From the NCBI GenBank assembly GCA_035934015.1, contig DASYYH010000016.1:372001-436000 (forward strand): 64,000 nt of DNA, written 5' to 3'. Source of the DNA: Candidatus Acidiferrales bacterium. Lineage in GTDB: Bacteria > Acidobacteriota > Terriglobia > Acidiferrales > UBA7541. A program made the position numbers and the translations under genes. Below are positions 53,354-60,879 of this stretch, in pieces (position 1 is the stretch's first letter; the number at the start of each line of letters is the position of its first letter). The notes under the pieces were generated by a model. The model was not told where the DNA came from, did not search any database, and saw only the letters and a list, made by a program, of their open reading frames with translations.

Positions 53354-54742
53354 TCACAAATTGAACTTGCGACGCAGGTAATTCATTCGATTTCGATCCA
53401 CGCCCAGAAGTTTGGCGGCAGCGGCCATGTCCCGAGATGCCTGACGCACCGCTGTTTCCACCAGCTCTCGCTCATACGCCTGTAACTCCTTATCTAGCTC
53501 GATTCCGGAAGCCGGGAAGTGCGTTCGTCCTCGCCCGTTTACTGCAAGCGCGGCGCTAACCTCGCCGGGGAGGTCTCCTAATCCGATGGTCTCGGTTTCG
53601 CACATGAGCACAACGCGCTGGATGACATTTTCGAGCTCTCGCACGTTGCCAGGCCAGGGGTATTTCTTAAGTGCAGCCAGGGCCTCTTCGGAGACCCGCT
53701 TGGGGGAAAACTGGTTCGCTGCGCAGTAGACCTGCACAAAATAATCAGCAAGCAGGGAAATGTCTTCAACGCGCTCGCGTAGGGGAGGCAGGAATATAGG
53801 TACGACGTGGATGCGGTAATAAAGGTCCTGGCGAAATCGCTCCTGATGCACCATCTCTTCCAAGTTCTCATTGGTAGCGGTGATCAGCCGGAAATCGACC
53901 TTGATGGGCTTCTTTCCGCCAAGCCGCAACACTGCATGGTCCTCAAGTACGCGCAGCAGCTTGGTTTGCAGCGATGGAGAGAGAGTGGCAATTTCGTCGA
54001 GAAAAAGGGAACCCTTGTCAGCCATCTCAATACGGCCTTCTTTTGTGGCCACGGCTCCAGTGAACGCCCCCCTCTCATAGCCGAACAGCTCAGCCTCCAT
54101 CAGCGTTTCTGGCAGCGCCGCGCAGTTTACGGAAATAAACGACCGTGAACGGCGTGGACTATTTTCATGGATCGATCGCGCAGCGAGTTCTTTGCCGGTC
54201 CCACTTTCGCCGCGAATAATCACTGTCGAAGAGGATCGGGCCACGCGGCGAATCGTCTCGAAGACGTGCCGCATGGCATCGGTGGTGCCGAGCAGGTCCC
54301 CCAAACCGTGCTTTCTGCGAATTTCGTCCCGCAGGATGCGGTTCTCTCGTTGGATGCGGAGTTTTTCGATTCCCCGCGCTACTAGGACACGAAGCACGTC
54401 CGTGTCCAGCGGTTTGAGAAAATAGTCATAAGCCCCGGCGTCGATCACCTTCAGTGCCGTGGATTTCTTTTCTTCCGAACTTAGAACGATGACTAACGTA
54501 TCGACCTCGCTGCCATCGAGGCGCGACAGTAGCTCCAGGCACTCACTCGAGCTGCCTGAGGGAATCGGCAGTCCCAAAAGGAGAACATCCAATTCGGCCT
54601 CCTGGAGCAACCGATATGCGTCTTTGTAGTTTTCCCCGTCGTAGATGTCGAAATCGCCGCTTAGTGAAGCGTGGATACGCGAACGCAGGCCGTCATCATC
54701 ATCGACGACCGCAATGCGTGGCCTCGTTCCCTTAGAGCTCAT
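53354..54742 (-). CDS. Sigma-54-dependent response regulator (NtrC family) with a degenerate receiver domain
   Basis: The 462-residue product has a receiver domain, an AAA+ domain with Walker A GESGTGKE, the GAFTGA loop (ERGAFTGAVATKEG) that contacts sigma-54, and a C-terminal HTH of the Fis type (AAAAKLLGVDRNRMNYLRRKF). The receiver keeps the acidic pocket (VVDDDDGLR, Asp14-Asp17), the Ser (VLSS) and Lys (FLKPLD) positions, but the expected phospho-acceptor Asp at about residue 57 reads Gly in DVLLLGLPIPS. It resembles the PEP-CTERM-type PrsR family by its DAGAYDYFLKPLDTDVL segment. The likely target is the peptide promoter at 53189-53204. No histidine kinase is nearby. Confidence 0.9.
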   Translation of the reverse strand: MSSKGTRPRIAVVDDDDGLRSRIHASLSGDFDIYDGENYKDAYRLLQEAELDVLLLGLPIPSGSSSECLELLSRLDGSEVDTLVIVLSSEEKKSTALKVIDAGAYDYFLKPLDTDVLRVLVARGIEKLRIQRENRILRDEIRRKHGLGDLLGTTDAMRHVFETIRRVARSSSTVIIRGESGTGKELAARSIHENSPRRSRSFISVNCAALPETLMEAELFGYERGAFTGAVATKEGRIEMADKGSLFLDEIATLSPSLQTKLLRVLEDHAVLRLGGKKPIKVDFRLITATNENLEEMVHQERFRQDLYYRIHVVPIFLPPLRERVEDISLLADYFVQVYCAANQFSPKRVSEEALAALKKYPWPGNVRELENVIQRVVLMCETETIGLGDLPGEVSAALAVNGRGRTHFPASGIELDKELQAYERELVETAVRQASRDMAAAAKLLGVDRNRMNYLRRKFNL

Positions 54743-55118
54743 TTTATTCAGGTGTGTCTTGATTACTCTTCGCGGCCTGCAGGGCCCGTATGGTTTCGAG
54801 ATTCTAGAGTGTGACTTCGCCAGTGTCAATGTCGACGGATCCCGAAGTCACGATGCGCAGGGACCGACCTTTTGCTCTGCTGCTGTCGTTGGGACTCCGA
54901 TTGGACTGCTTAGGATAGGCTCGATACGGGCCCGCCGCAGTTCACGGCATTCTATGATTAGTTTCTAGGAATTGAATGGCTCCAATGTGATGCAAGATAC
55001 ATTTTATAGTGACGGGCATCACATTCGAAATCTAAGTGACTTCGTAATATCGCATTGGTTGTCGAGATTCTGGTTAGTCATCGCTTCCCATTAATGCAAT
55101 TAAATTTGGAGGAACCCA
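54743..55118. promoter_or_regulatory. Regulatory gap upstream of the cupredoxin genes
   Basis: This gap of about 380 bp contains no convincing gene. The clearest element is a perfect 10-bp inverted repeat, AATGTGATGC at 54984-54993 and GCATCACATT at 55016-55025, with a 22-bp spacer that includes a TATAGT-like box at 55005-55010. The half-sites TGTGAT/ATCACA resemble CRP/FNR half-sites, but the spacer is too long for the standard palindrome. A second TGGCAC occurs near 55136, without a matching -12 element. Confidence 0.4.
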
Positions 55119-55280
55119 GTGAGTTCCCGAAGATGTGGCACAATAAATTCGCGCTCATTCCTATGTCCTCCAACAACTTTTTTAACTCAGTTCTTGCACA
55201 AGCTCCATTGCATTGATAAACCATGGGTAGCGGTCATGAGCCGGGAAGAAATTCTCGCGACGAGCGTCGAAAATTGCTAA
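55119..55280 (+). CDS. Possible 53-residue small protein or leader peptide
   Basis: A GTG at 55119 is preceded by TTTGGAGGAACCCA, a strong ribosome binding site, and the frame stays open for 53 codons with four Cys (residues 6, 16, 33 and 53), ending in TAA at 55278-55280. The TAA overlaps an ATG at 55280, giving a TAATG junction with one possible start of the cupredoxin gene. No family is recognised. It could be a leader peptide that couples translation, or chance. Low confidence. Confidence 0.3.
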   Translation: MSSRRCGTINSRSFLCPPTTFLTQFLHKLHCIDKPWVAVMSREEILATSVENC

Positions 55281-55294
55281 TGAAAGGAAACAGG

Positions 55295-56080
55295 ATGATT
55301 ATTAGAAGACAGCAGTCAATTCTCGCATTTTGCGGGATTTTAGCAATCATCGTTTTCATGCAAGCTGGGCTTGCAAGTTTAGAAGCCTATGGCGCAACCC
55401 CAAAAGAAACTTCCAATCCCCCGGCTGGTTTGTACCAAGCGGGTTACTCAGTGCAGGCGGTCCAGAACGGGGGAACGATATCCGGCAAGATTCTTTATCA
55501 GGGCAAACCAATCAGGCCAAAGAAGATCGCCGTGACACAGGACAATAGTGTATGCGGAAATGCGAAGGAAATTTATCCGGCCGAAATCGAGGACGGTGGA
55601 GTTGTGGACGCCGTCGTGTGGATAGATGGCATTGATCACGGTAAGGACTTTGCTTATCCGCCGGCCGTGATCGACCAGAAGGGCTGCATGTTCATGCCTC
55701 CCATCCTCATTATGAAACCGGGGGACCTGAAGGTGCAAAACAGCGATTCGGCATCTCACAACGTGCACATCTACGCTGAAAACAACCGCAGTTTCAACCA
55801 GGTAATGCCAGCGGGTTCGCCAGCGCTTGAGATTCCGCTTGGTCGGCCCGACCGCGCCGTCGTGCGTTGCGATGTCCATCCATGGATGAAGGGTTATGTC
55901 ATCGTGGCTGCCAACGCGTATTACGTCCTCAGCGGCAAAGGAGGCGCCTTTACGCTCACCGATGTGCCTCCGGGAACCTACCATCTGAAGGTCTGGCAAG
56001 AAGATCTGGGCACAAAAGATGTTTCAGTAACCGTGCAAAGCGGACAGACGGCAACCGTCAACGTCACGCTTGGTAAGTAA
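55295..56080 (+). CDS. Secreted cupredoxin-like/carboxypeptidase-regulatory-like protein
   Basis: The product starts MIIRRQQSILAFCGILAIIVFM (signal anchor, about 22 residues) and has a type-1-copper-like site: SHNVHIYAEN (His ligands) and VVRCDVHPWMKGYV, where Cys, His and Met sit as C-x2-H-x2-M. A beta-sandwich segment with IPLGRPD and a C-terminal TLTDVPPGTYHLKVWQEDLG (carboxypeptidase-regulatory-like) follows. The start at 55295 has AAAGGA at 6 nt; ATG 55280 is an alternative. It is followed by a CXXCH outer-membrane protein and a second cupredoxin-like gene, so it probably carries electrons or copper in the periplasm. Confidence 0.75.
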   Translation: MIIRRQQSILAFCGILAIIVFMQAGLASLEAYGATPKETSNPPAGLYQAGYSVQAVQNGGTISGKILYQGKPIRPKKIAVTQDNSVCGNAKEIYPAEIEDGGVVDAVVWIDGIDHGKDFAYPPAVIDQKGCMFMPPILIMKPGDLKVQNSDSASHNVHIYAENNRSFNQVMPAGSPALEIPLGRPDRAVVRCDVHPWMKGYVIVAANAYYVLSGKGGAFTLTDVPPGTYHLKVWQEDLGTKDVSVTVQSGQTATVNVTLGK

Positions 56081-56131
56081 TATCGGAACAGCGGATAGTT
56101 TCTTTCATTTCAAATCAGCGAGGCTGGCAAT

Positions 56132-57502
56132 ATGAAACCTCTGGAAAAAAGGAATAGCTCCATTTTCATCCTCGCGATGGCGGGCACGGTGTTGTTGATC
56201 CTGCTCGCCATCACACCCAGAAACGCGAGAGCCGTCCCAAGCTTTGCACGCCAAACCGGTTTGGCGTGCAGTTCGTGCCATACAAATCCCCCTGAACTCA
56301 CTCCTCTGGGCCGGACCTTCAAGCTGAATGGTTATACGATGACGGGCATAAAGGTTATTACGTCGCCGCCAGAAAAAGAAAAGTCCGGTTTGCAGCTCCT
56401 TTCTTATCTCCCTTTGGCGGCTATGTTTGAAGTCTCCAGCACGGGCACAAAAACTGCGCAGCCCGGAACTCAGAACTGGAGTTTTTCAATCCCTCAGGAC
56501 GTTTCTCTGTTTCTCTCTGGGGAGTATGCCAGCCACCTTGGTGGTTTTGTCCAGGCGACATATAACTCACAAAAAGATCATTTCAGCTGGGACAACACGG
56601 ACATTCGCTACGCGCGCAACCGCCTCGTAAAAGGCAAGACGCTCGTATATGGAGTCATGCTCAACAATAATCCGACGGTCGAGGACTTGTGGAACGATAC
56701 GCCCGCTTGGGGTTTCCCATGGATTCAATCTGCATCCGCGCCATCCCCCATCACAGCCGCGGTGGTTGACGGTTCACTCGCTCAGGACGTCGCCGGCCTC
56801 GGGGGCTACGCGATGTGGAATGACCATCTCTACGGCGCGGCCACCATTTATCGTTCGTCCCATCTTGGTCAACCCCTCCCCAACAATGGGGTGGGATTCC
56901 CCTACAACATTCAGGGAGTTGCTCCCTATTGGCGCGCTGCTTGGCAACAGACCATGGGGAATAGCTATCTCGAGTTCGGCACCTATGGAATGCACATGGA
57001 CTCGATTCCGCAAGGTGTAACTGGCCCCGAAAACCACTACACAGATTTTGCCGCGGACGCGCAATTCGAGCGCGTCCTGCCACAATTCGCAAACAATTTG
57101 GTTACGCTGCATGCAACTTATATTCACGAAAAATCTACCTTGAATGCGGATTTCGCGGATGGAAATGCCTCATTGCTTGCCCATGACCTGAACACATTCC
57201 GGGTCAACGGCGTCTACCACTTCGGCTACCGCTATGCGCCGGGGGTCGCTTACTTTGTAACGACAGGCACGAAGGACCCCCTCGAATTTCCGCAAGGGGC
57301 ACTCACAGGAAGCCTAACCGGCAGTCCCAAGACCCAAGGCTTCGTGCTGAATCTCTCGTATTGGCCGGTCCAGAATGTCCAGCTTGGGCTGCAATACACG
57401 GGCTATACGCAATTCAATGGCGCCGGCACAAATTATGACGGCTCAGGGCGAAATGCTAGCGACAACAACTCGCTTTACATGTTGCTACGTATGCTTTTCT
57501 AG
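56132..57502 (+). CDS. c-type-haem outer-membrane beta-barrel protein
   Basis: This 456-residue protein has a signal anchor (ILAMAGTVLLILLAITPRNARA) and then FARQTGLACSSCHTNPPELTPLGRTFKLNGY, one CXXCH haem-binding motif close to the N-terminus. The remaining 370 residues are beta-rich with aromatic and Thr/Asn content and end in NSLYMLLRMLF, with a terminal Phe as expected for a barrel. It lies between two cupredoxin-like genes on the same strand (51 bp and 109 bp gaps), so an electron-transfer or metal-handling outer-membrane unit is inferred. The haem motif plus barrel is seen in porin-cytochrome-like proteins; no multihaem partner is nearby. Confidence 0.72.
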   Translation: MKPLEKRNSSIFILAMAGTVLLILLAITPRNARAVPSFARQTGLACSSCHTNPPELTPLGRTFKLNGYTMTGIKVITSPPEKEKSGLQLLSYLPLAAMFEVSSTGTKTAQPGTQNWSFSIPQDVSLFLSGEYASHLGGFVQATYNSQKDHFSWDNTDIRYARNRLVKGKTLVYGVMLNNNPTVEDLWNDTPAWGFPWIQSASAPSPITAAVVDGSLAQDVAGLGGYAMWNDHLYGAATIYRSSHLGQPLPNNGVGFPYNIQGVAPYWRAAWQQTMGNSYLEFGTYGMHMDSIPQGVTGPENHYTDFAADAQFERVLPQFANNLVTLHATYIHEKSTLNADFADGNASLLAHDLNTFRVNGVYHFGYRYAPGVAYFVTTGTKDPLEFPQGALTGSLTGSPKTQGFVLNLSYWPVQNVQLGLQYTGYTQFNGAGTNYDGSGRNASDNNSLYMLLRMLF

Positions 57503-57611
57503 CGACAAAGGGTTCAAATTCGCCTGCGGCTTGTTTGCCAAGAAGACCCAATCACCGCGGGACACTTAGAAAGTGTGCCCGCCAGGAAATGTAGAAAGGC
57601 AGGTTGACATC

Positions 57612-58394
57612 GTGACTCAAGACACAACAAACCAGCGGCTGGATTCGCGATTTCGCATGCTCTCCATCATCGTTGCAGTAACGATACTCCTGATCGCCAT
57701 GAACACCTTCGCACACTCGCCGAGGGGAAAAGCGGCCCAATCCAGCACTCAGGAAACGGGAAGCATCTCTGGAAAAATCCTGTTCCAGGGAGAGCGGCCA
57801 AAGCTCGAAATCATCAAGATGTCAAATGACCCCATTTGCGAATCCGAGCAGAAAGGGCAGGTCTACGCACAGGATGGCGAAGTGAACGAAAACGGAACTT
57901 TGCCCAATGCATTCGTTTACATCAAGGATGGTTTCGGCACGCGCAAGTTTACTCCGCCCGTCAATTCCGTAGATCTTACGCAGAGCGGTTGCATGTATCA
58001 ACCGCACGTTGTCGGCATTATGGCGGGACAGCCGCTTCAGGTGCTCACACTCGACCCCACGACGCATAATATTCACGTGACGGCGAAAACCAACCGCTCG
58101 TGGAATGTTTCCCAGCAGCCGGGCTCTCCCTCCGTGATTCGTCGGTTTACTGACCCAGAAGTCATGATCCCTGTGCACTGCAACGTCCATCCATGGATGA
58201 AAGCGTATATCGGTGTAATGGAAAACCCGTTTTTTGAGGTTACAGGCAAAGACGGCACTTTCGACCTGAAAAATATACCGCCGGGTGAATATACACTGGC
58301 GGTATGGACTGCGACCTTCGGAACACAGGAAAAGCGGGTGGTCGTCCGTGCTGCGCTGACTTCTACAGCCGACTTCACTTTTGGACAGCAATGA
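57612..58394 (+). CDS. Secreted cupredoxin-like/carboxypeptidase-regulatory-like protein
   Basis: This 260-residue exported protein starts at GTG 57612 (TQDTTNQRLDSRFRMLS), with AGG upstream and an N-terminal signal (MLSIIVAVTILLIAMNTF). It is paralogous to the protein at 55295: TTHNIHVTAKTNRSWN (His ligands) and VMIPVHCNVHPWMKAYIGV (Cys-x2-His-x2-Met), plus DLKNIPPGEYTLAVWTATFGTQ near the end. Its Cu-site spacing is conserved with the other copy. Two paralogues around a haem barrel protein suggest a small operon with duplicated electron carriers. Confidence 0.72.
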   Translation: MTQDTTNQRLDSRFRMLSIIVAVTILLIAMNTFAHSPRGKAAQSSTQETGSISGKILFQGERPKLEIIKMSNDPICESEQKGQVYAQDGEVNENGTLPNAFVYIKDGFGTRKFTPPVNSVDLTQSGCMYQPHVVGIMAGQPLQVLTLDPTTHNIHVTAKTNRSWNVSQQPGSPSVIRRFTDPEVMIPVHCNVHPWMKAYIGVMENPFFEVTGKDGTFDLKNIPPGEYTLAVWTATFGTQEKRVVVRAALTSTADFTFGQQ

Positions 58395-58496
58395 TGAGAA
58401 TTCATGAATCCTGTAGATCAATTATTCCGGTGGCGCTCAGGACTGATCGGCCCTGCTTTTTTGCCAACCCTAGGGGAGTTTTCGCCTGTTTGCATT

Positions 58497-58530
58497 CCAA
58501 GGGAATCGCGGCGCGACTCGATTCCCTTGG
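58497..58530. terminator. Strong stem-loop between the second cupredoxin gene and tRNA-Pro
   Basis: A 12-bp perfect inverted repeat, CCAAGGGAATCG (58497-58508) with CGATTCCCTTGG (58519-58530), 10-nt loop, lies between the plus-strand cupredoxin-like gene and the minus-strand tRNA. It has no T-run but is stable enough to act as a bidirectional barrier. Nothing else is seen in the 211-bp gap. Confidence 0.45.
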
Positions 58531-58605
58531 CGAACCCATTGGGTGCCCCCTCCACGAGAGCACGATGCCGGGCTTTTCGTAAGTGTCTGATGGCAAGAAG
58601 AAAAG

Positions 58606-58683
58606 TGGTCGGGGCGAGTGGATTTGAACCACCGACCTCCTGGTCCCGAACCAGGCGCTCTAGCCAGGCTGAGCCACGCCCCG
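58606..58683 (-). tRNA. tRNA-Pro (anticodon CGG)
   Basis: The minus strand reads a complete cloverleaf: acceptor CGGGGCG with CGCCCCG, D-arm GCTC..GAGC, anticodon stem CCTGG/CCAGG around the loop TTCGGGA (anticodon CGG), variable AGGTC, T-arm GGTGG-TTCAAAT-CCACT and discriminator A followed by an encoded CCA (58606-58608). The length is 78 nt including CCA. The sequence after the 3' end begins CTTTTCTTCTT, a weak terminator. Confidence 0.95.
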
Positions 58684-58749
58684 ACAAACTACGAATCACA
58701 ACTGCAAGACAGTTTACCGTGCATCACGGCCAGCCGCAACGCCCGCCAA

Positions 58750-59934
58750 TTACTTGCTAAACAGGATCGTGATCGTGTCCTGGTCGTGGTTAGCGACCAC
58801 GACCTCATCCTTCCCGCTGCCGTCCAACTTCCCAACCGCGAGGCCGCCCCATCCCGTCGCCACGTCACGGTTGAAAACTCGAAACTCGCCATCCTTTGTC
58901 CCCATAAAGAAAAACAACCTGTCGTTTTGCGCGCACAACACTACCATGTCGTGCAATCCGTTTCCTCGGAGGTCGCCTATCGCAATCCGACTGGGGCCTT
59001 TGCAACCAGCCAGCGAAAAAGGTGAGCCCGGCATAGTCGCAAGGCGACCCTTCCCGTCGCCCAGCAGAACGGTGATGCCAAGCCTGTTAGGGTCGCGAAT
59101 ATCACGCTCATACGGAATGACTGCCACGTCGGGATTTCCATCCCCGTTTGCGTCTCCGACGCTAAAAGACCACGGAGTGTCCCCTGCCAGAAATGGAGAG
59201 CCGGGCGCTTTGCGAAATCCTCCCTTGCCGTCACCCAAGAGCAAACCGACAACACCTCCATCTTGATTCACCGTCACTATGTCGAGGTGCCCATCTTTGT
59301 TGAAATCCGCAGCGCGCACGCCCGAGTCCGTGTGCAAATCGGCAGAAAAGAACTTCCCCGGAAGAATCAAGTTGCCCTTGCCATCCGTTGGTATGAGCAG
59401 GATTTCGCGATTGCCCCAGCTGTCCGTCACCACCGCTGGCTTGCCATCGCCCATGAAATCTCCGACGGCCACGCCGTGCGGATGCGGATACGACTTCGTA
59501 GCAAACGGCGAGTGCGCCGCAGGCTTGAATCTCCCTGTGCCGTCTCCCAGCAAGATTGTGATGTACGGCGTTTGCGTATTTGCGATCACCAGATCCGGAT
59601 TACCATCGCCTTTCATATCTGCCACGGCGATGTCGTTGGGATTTGGATTGCACGGGAAAGGAGAGCCCGGCGCTGGTTTGAAATGCCCTTGACCATCTCC
59701 CAACAAAACGCTCACCGTGCCTTCATACTCGTTCGCGACAATCAGGTCCGGGTTGCCATCACTATTCACGTCGCCGATCGCAATGAATCCCGGTCCTTTG
59801 CCGACTGGGATCACGACCTGCCGGAAATCGAGTGAAGTTGATTCAACCCTGCCGCCAGCGGCAGCGCACCATGTCACCGCGCCCAAAGCCACGATCACGA
59901 ATACAGGCACTGTCCGTTTGCGTACGGTATGCAT
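58750..59934 (-). CDS. Secreted FG-GAP/VCBS seven-bladed propeller protein
   Basis: This 394-residue protein has an N-terminal signal (VPVFVIVALGAVTWCAAAGG). Seven calcium-binding-like repeats follow: GDVNSDGNPD, ADMKGDGNPD, GDFMGDGKPA, ADFNKDGHLD, GDANGDGNPD, GDLRGNGLHD and GKLDGSGKDE, spaced by about 50 residues, each with the D-x-D/N-x-D/N-G pattern of FG-GAP repeats. Seven such repeats fit a complete seven-bladed beta-propeller. Function unknown; such proteins bind calcium and often carbohydrates or partner proteins outside the cell. Confidence 0.88.
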   Translation of the reverse strand: MHTVRKRTVPVFVIVALGAVTWCAAAGGRVESTSLDFRQVVIPVGKGPGFIAIGDVNSDGNPDLIVANEYEGTVSVLLGDGQGHFKPAPGSPFPCNPNPNDIAVADMKGDGNPDLVIANTQTPYITILLGDGTGRFKPAAHSPFATKSYPHPHGVAVGDFMGDGKPAVVTDSWGNREILLIPTDGKGNLILPGKFFSADLHTDSGVRAADFNKDGHLDIVTVNQDGGVVGLLLGDGKGGFRKAPGSPFLAGDTPWSFSVGDANGDGNPDVAVIPYERDIRDPNRLGITVLLGDGKGRLATMPGSPFSLAGCKGPSRIAIGDLRGNGLHDMVVLCAQNDRLFFFMGTKDGEFRVFNRDVATGWGGLAVGKLDGSGKDEVVVANHDQDTITILFSK

Positions 59935-59955
59935 CCTCAGCCCCTCCGCTCGCCG

Positions 59956-60849
59956 TCAGGGCGCACTCTTGCCGCGAAAGATCTTCCGGGGCCGGCCGCG
60001 CGGTGCCCGCTGACACTTCGAGCAAAAATAACTGCTTCGTCCCGCGACGATAATTCGCCGGATCATCGTCCCGCACCGCGCGCATTTTTTCCCCTCGCGC
60101 TGGTAAACATTATGCCGGAGCTGAAATTCTCCCGGCTCGCCTTCCGCATTGACATAATCCGAAATGGACGACCCGCCGAGTCGCACCGCCGCGCGCAGCA
60201 CTCTCTGCATCGCACCACGCAGGCGTATCATTTCTTCGCGGTTCAATTCCGCCCCGATGCGCGTCGGATGAATTCGCGCGCGCCATAGACTCTCGTCGGT
60301 ATAGATATTCCCCATCCCGCGCAAAACGCTTTGGTCCAGCAGCAGAGCCTTGATACGCGCCCGTCGCGCTCCAATCCGCGCTCGAAAATCCTTTTCGCTC
60401 ACCGTCAGGGCGTCGATTCCCAGAGGCCCGAGAATTTTCTTGCTGCCTTCTTCGTTCGACAAAACCATCCGCCCAAATCGGCGCGCGTCCGTGTAGCGCA
60501 GTTCCGTCCGATTGTCGAGCGCGAACCACACATGCGTGTGCGCCGCTGCCGGCATCGTCTCCGGCCGTACGGTTAACTGCCCGGTCATCCCCAGATGAAC
60601 AATCAGGTTGAAGCGCTTCGCACCAGTACGCTTCTCCGCCTTCGCCGAACCATCCTTTTCAAGCTCCAAAACCAGAAATTTCCCATGGCGCCGCACGGAA
60701 GCGATTTTGCATCCCGGCGCGTTTTCTTCGAGCGCCACAGGGTCGTCGATAAAATCCGTCTTGCCGAGGCGCACCTCGGTGATTCCGCGGCCCGGGAGCA
60801 GCATCTGCAATCCGCGCACGACTGTCTCGACTTCCGGCAATTCCGGCAA
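59956..60849 (-). CDS. mutM: Formamidopyrimidine-DNA glycosylase (Fpg/MutM)
   Basis: This 297-residue enzyme removes oxidised purines. It has the N-terminal catalytic MPELPEVETVVRGL (Pro2, Glu3), the catalytic Lys region RRHGKFLVLEL, the H2TH segment ALLLDQSVLRGMGNIYTDESLWRA, and the C-terminal zinc finger CARCGTMIRRIIVAGRSSYFCSKCQ (four Cys). An extra 17 residues (APRGRPRKIFRGKSAP) follow the finger, and a Lys-rich insertion (EKDGSAKAEKRTGAKRF) follows strand 4. Length is slightly above the usual 270. Confidence 0.95.
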   Translation of the reverse strand: MPELPEVETVVRGLQMLLPGRGITEVRLGKTDFIDDPVALEENAPGCKIASVRRHGKFLVLELEKDGSAKAEKRTGAKRFNLIVHLGMTGQLTVRPETMPAAAHTHVWFALDNRTELRYTDARRFGRMVLSNEEGSKKILGPLGIDALTVSEKDFRARIGARRARIKALLLDQSVLRGMGNIYTDESLWRARIHPTRIGAELNREEMIRLRGAMQRVLRAAVRLGGSSISDYVNAEGEPGEFQLRHNVYQREGKKCARCGTMIRRIIVAGRSSYFCSKCQRAPRGRPRKIFRGKSAP

Positions 60850-60879
60850 AGATTCCTCTCGACGAAAAGTCCTTCCCGC

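Noticed and set aside
55136-55155. Sigma-54-like TGGCAC upstream of the cupredoxin genes
   Set aside because: TGGCAC is perfect, but the -12 region reads ATTCG instead of TTGCA, so the site is too weak.
58418-58760. Frames overlapping tRNA-Pro on both strands
   Set aside because: They run through the tRNA gene and an inverted repeat and have no ribosome binding site or family features.
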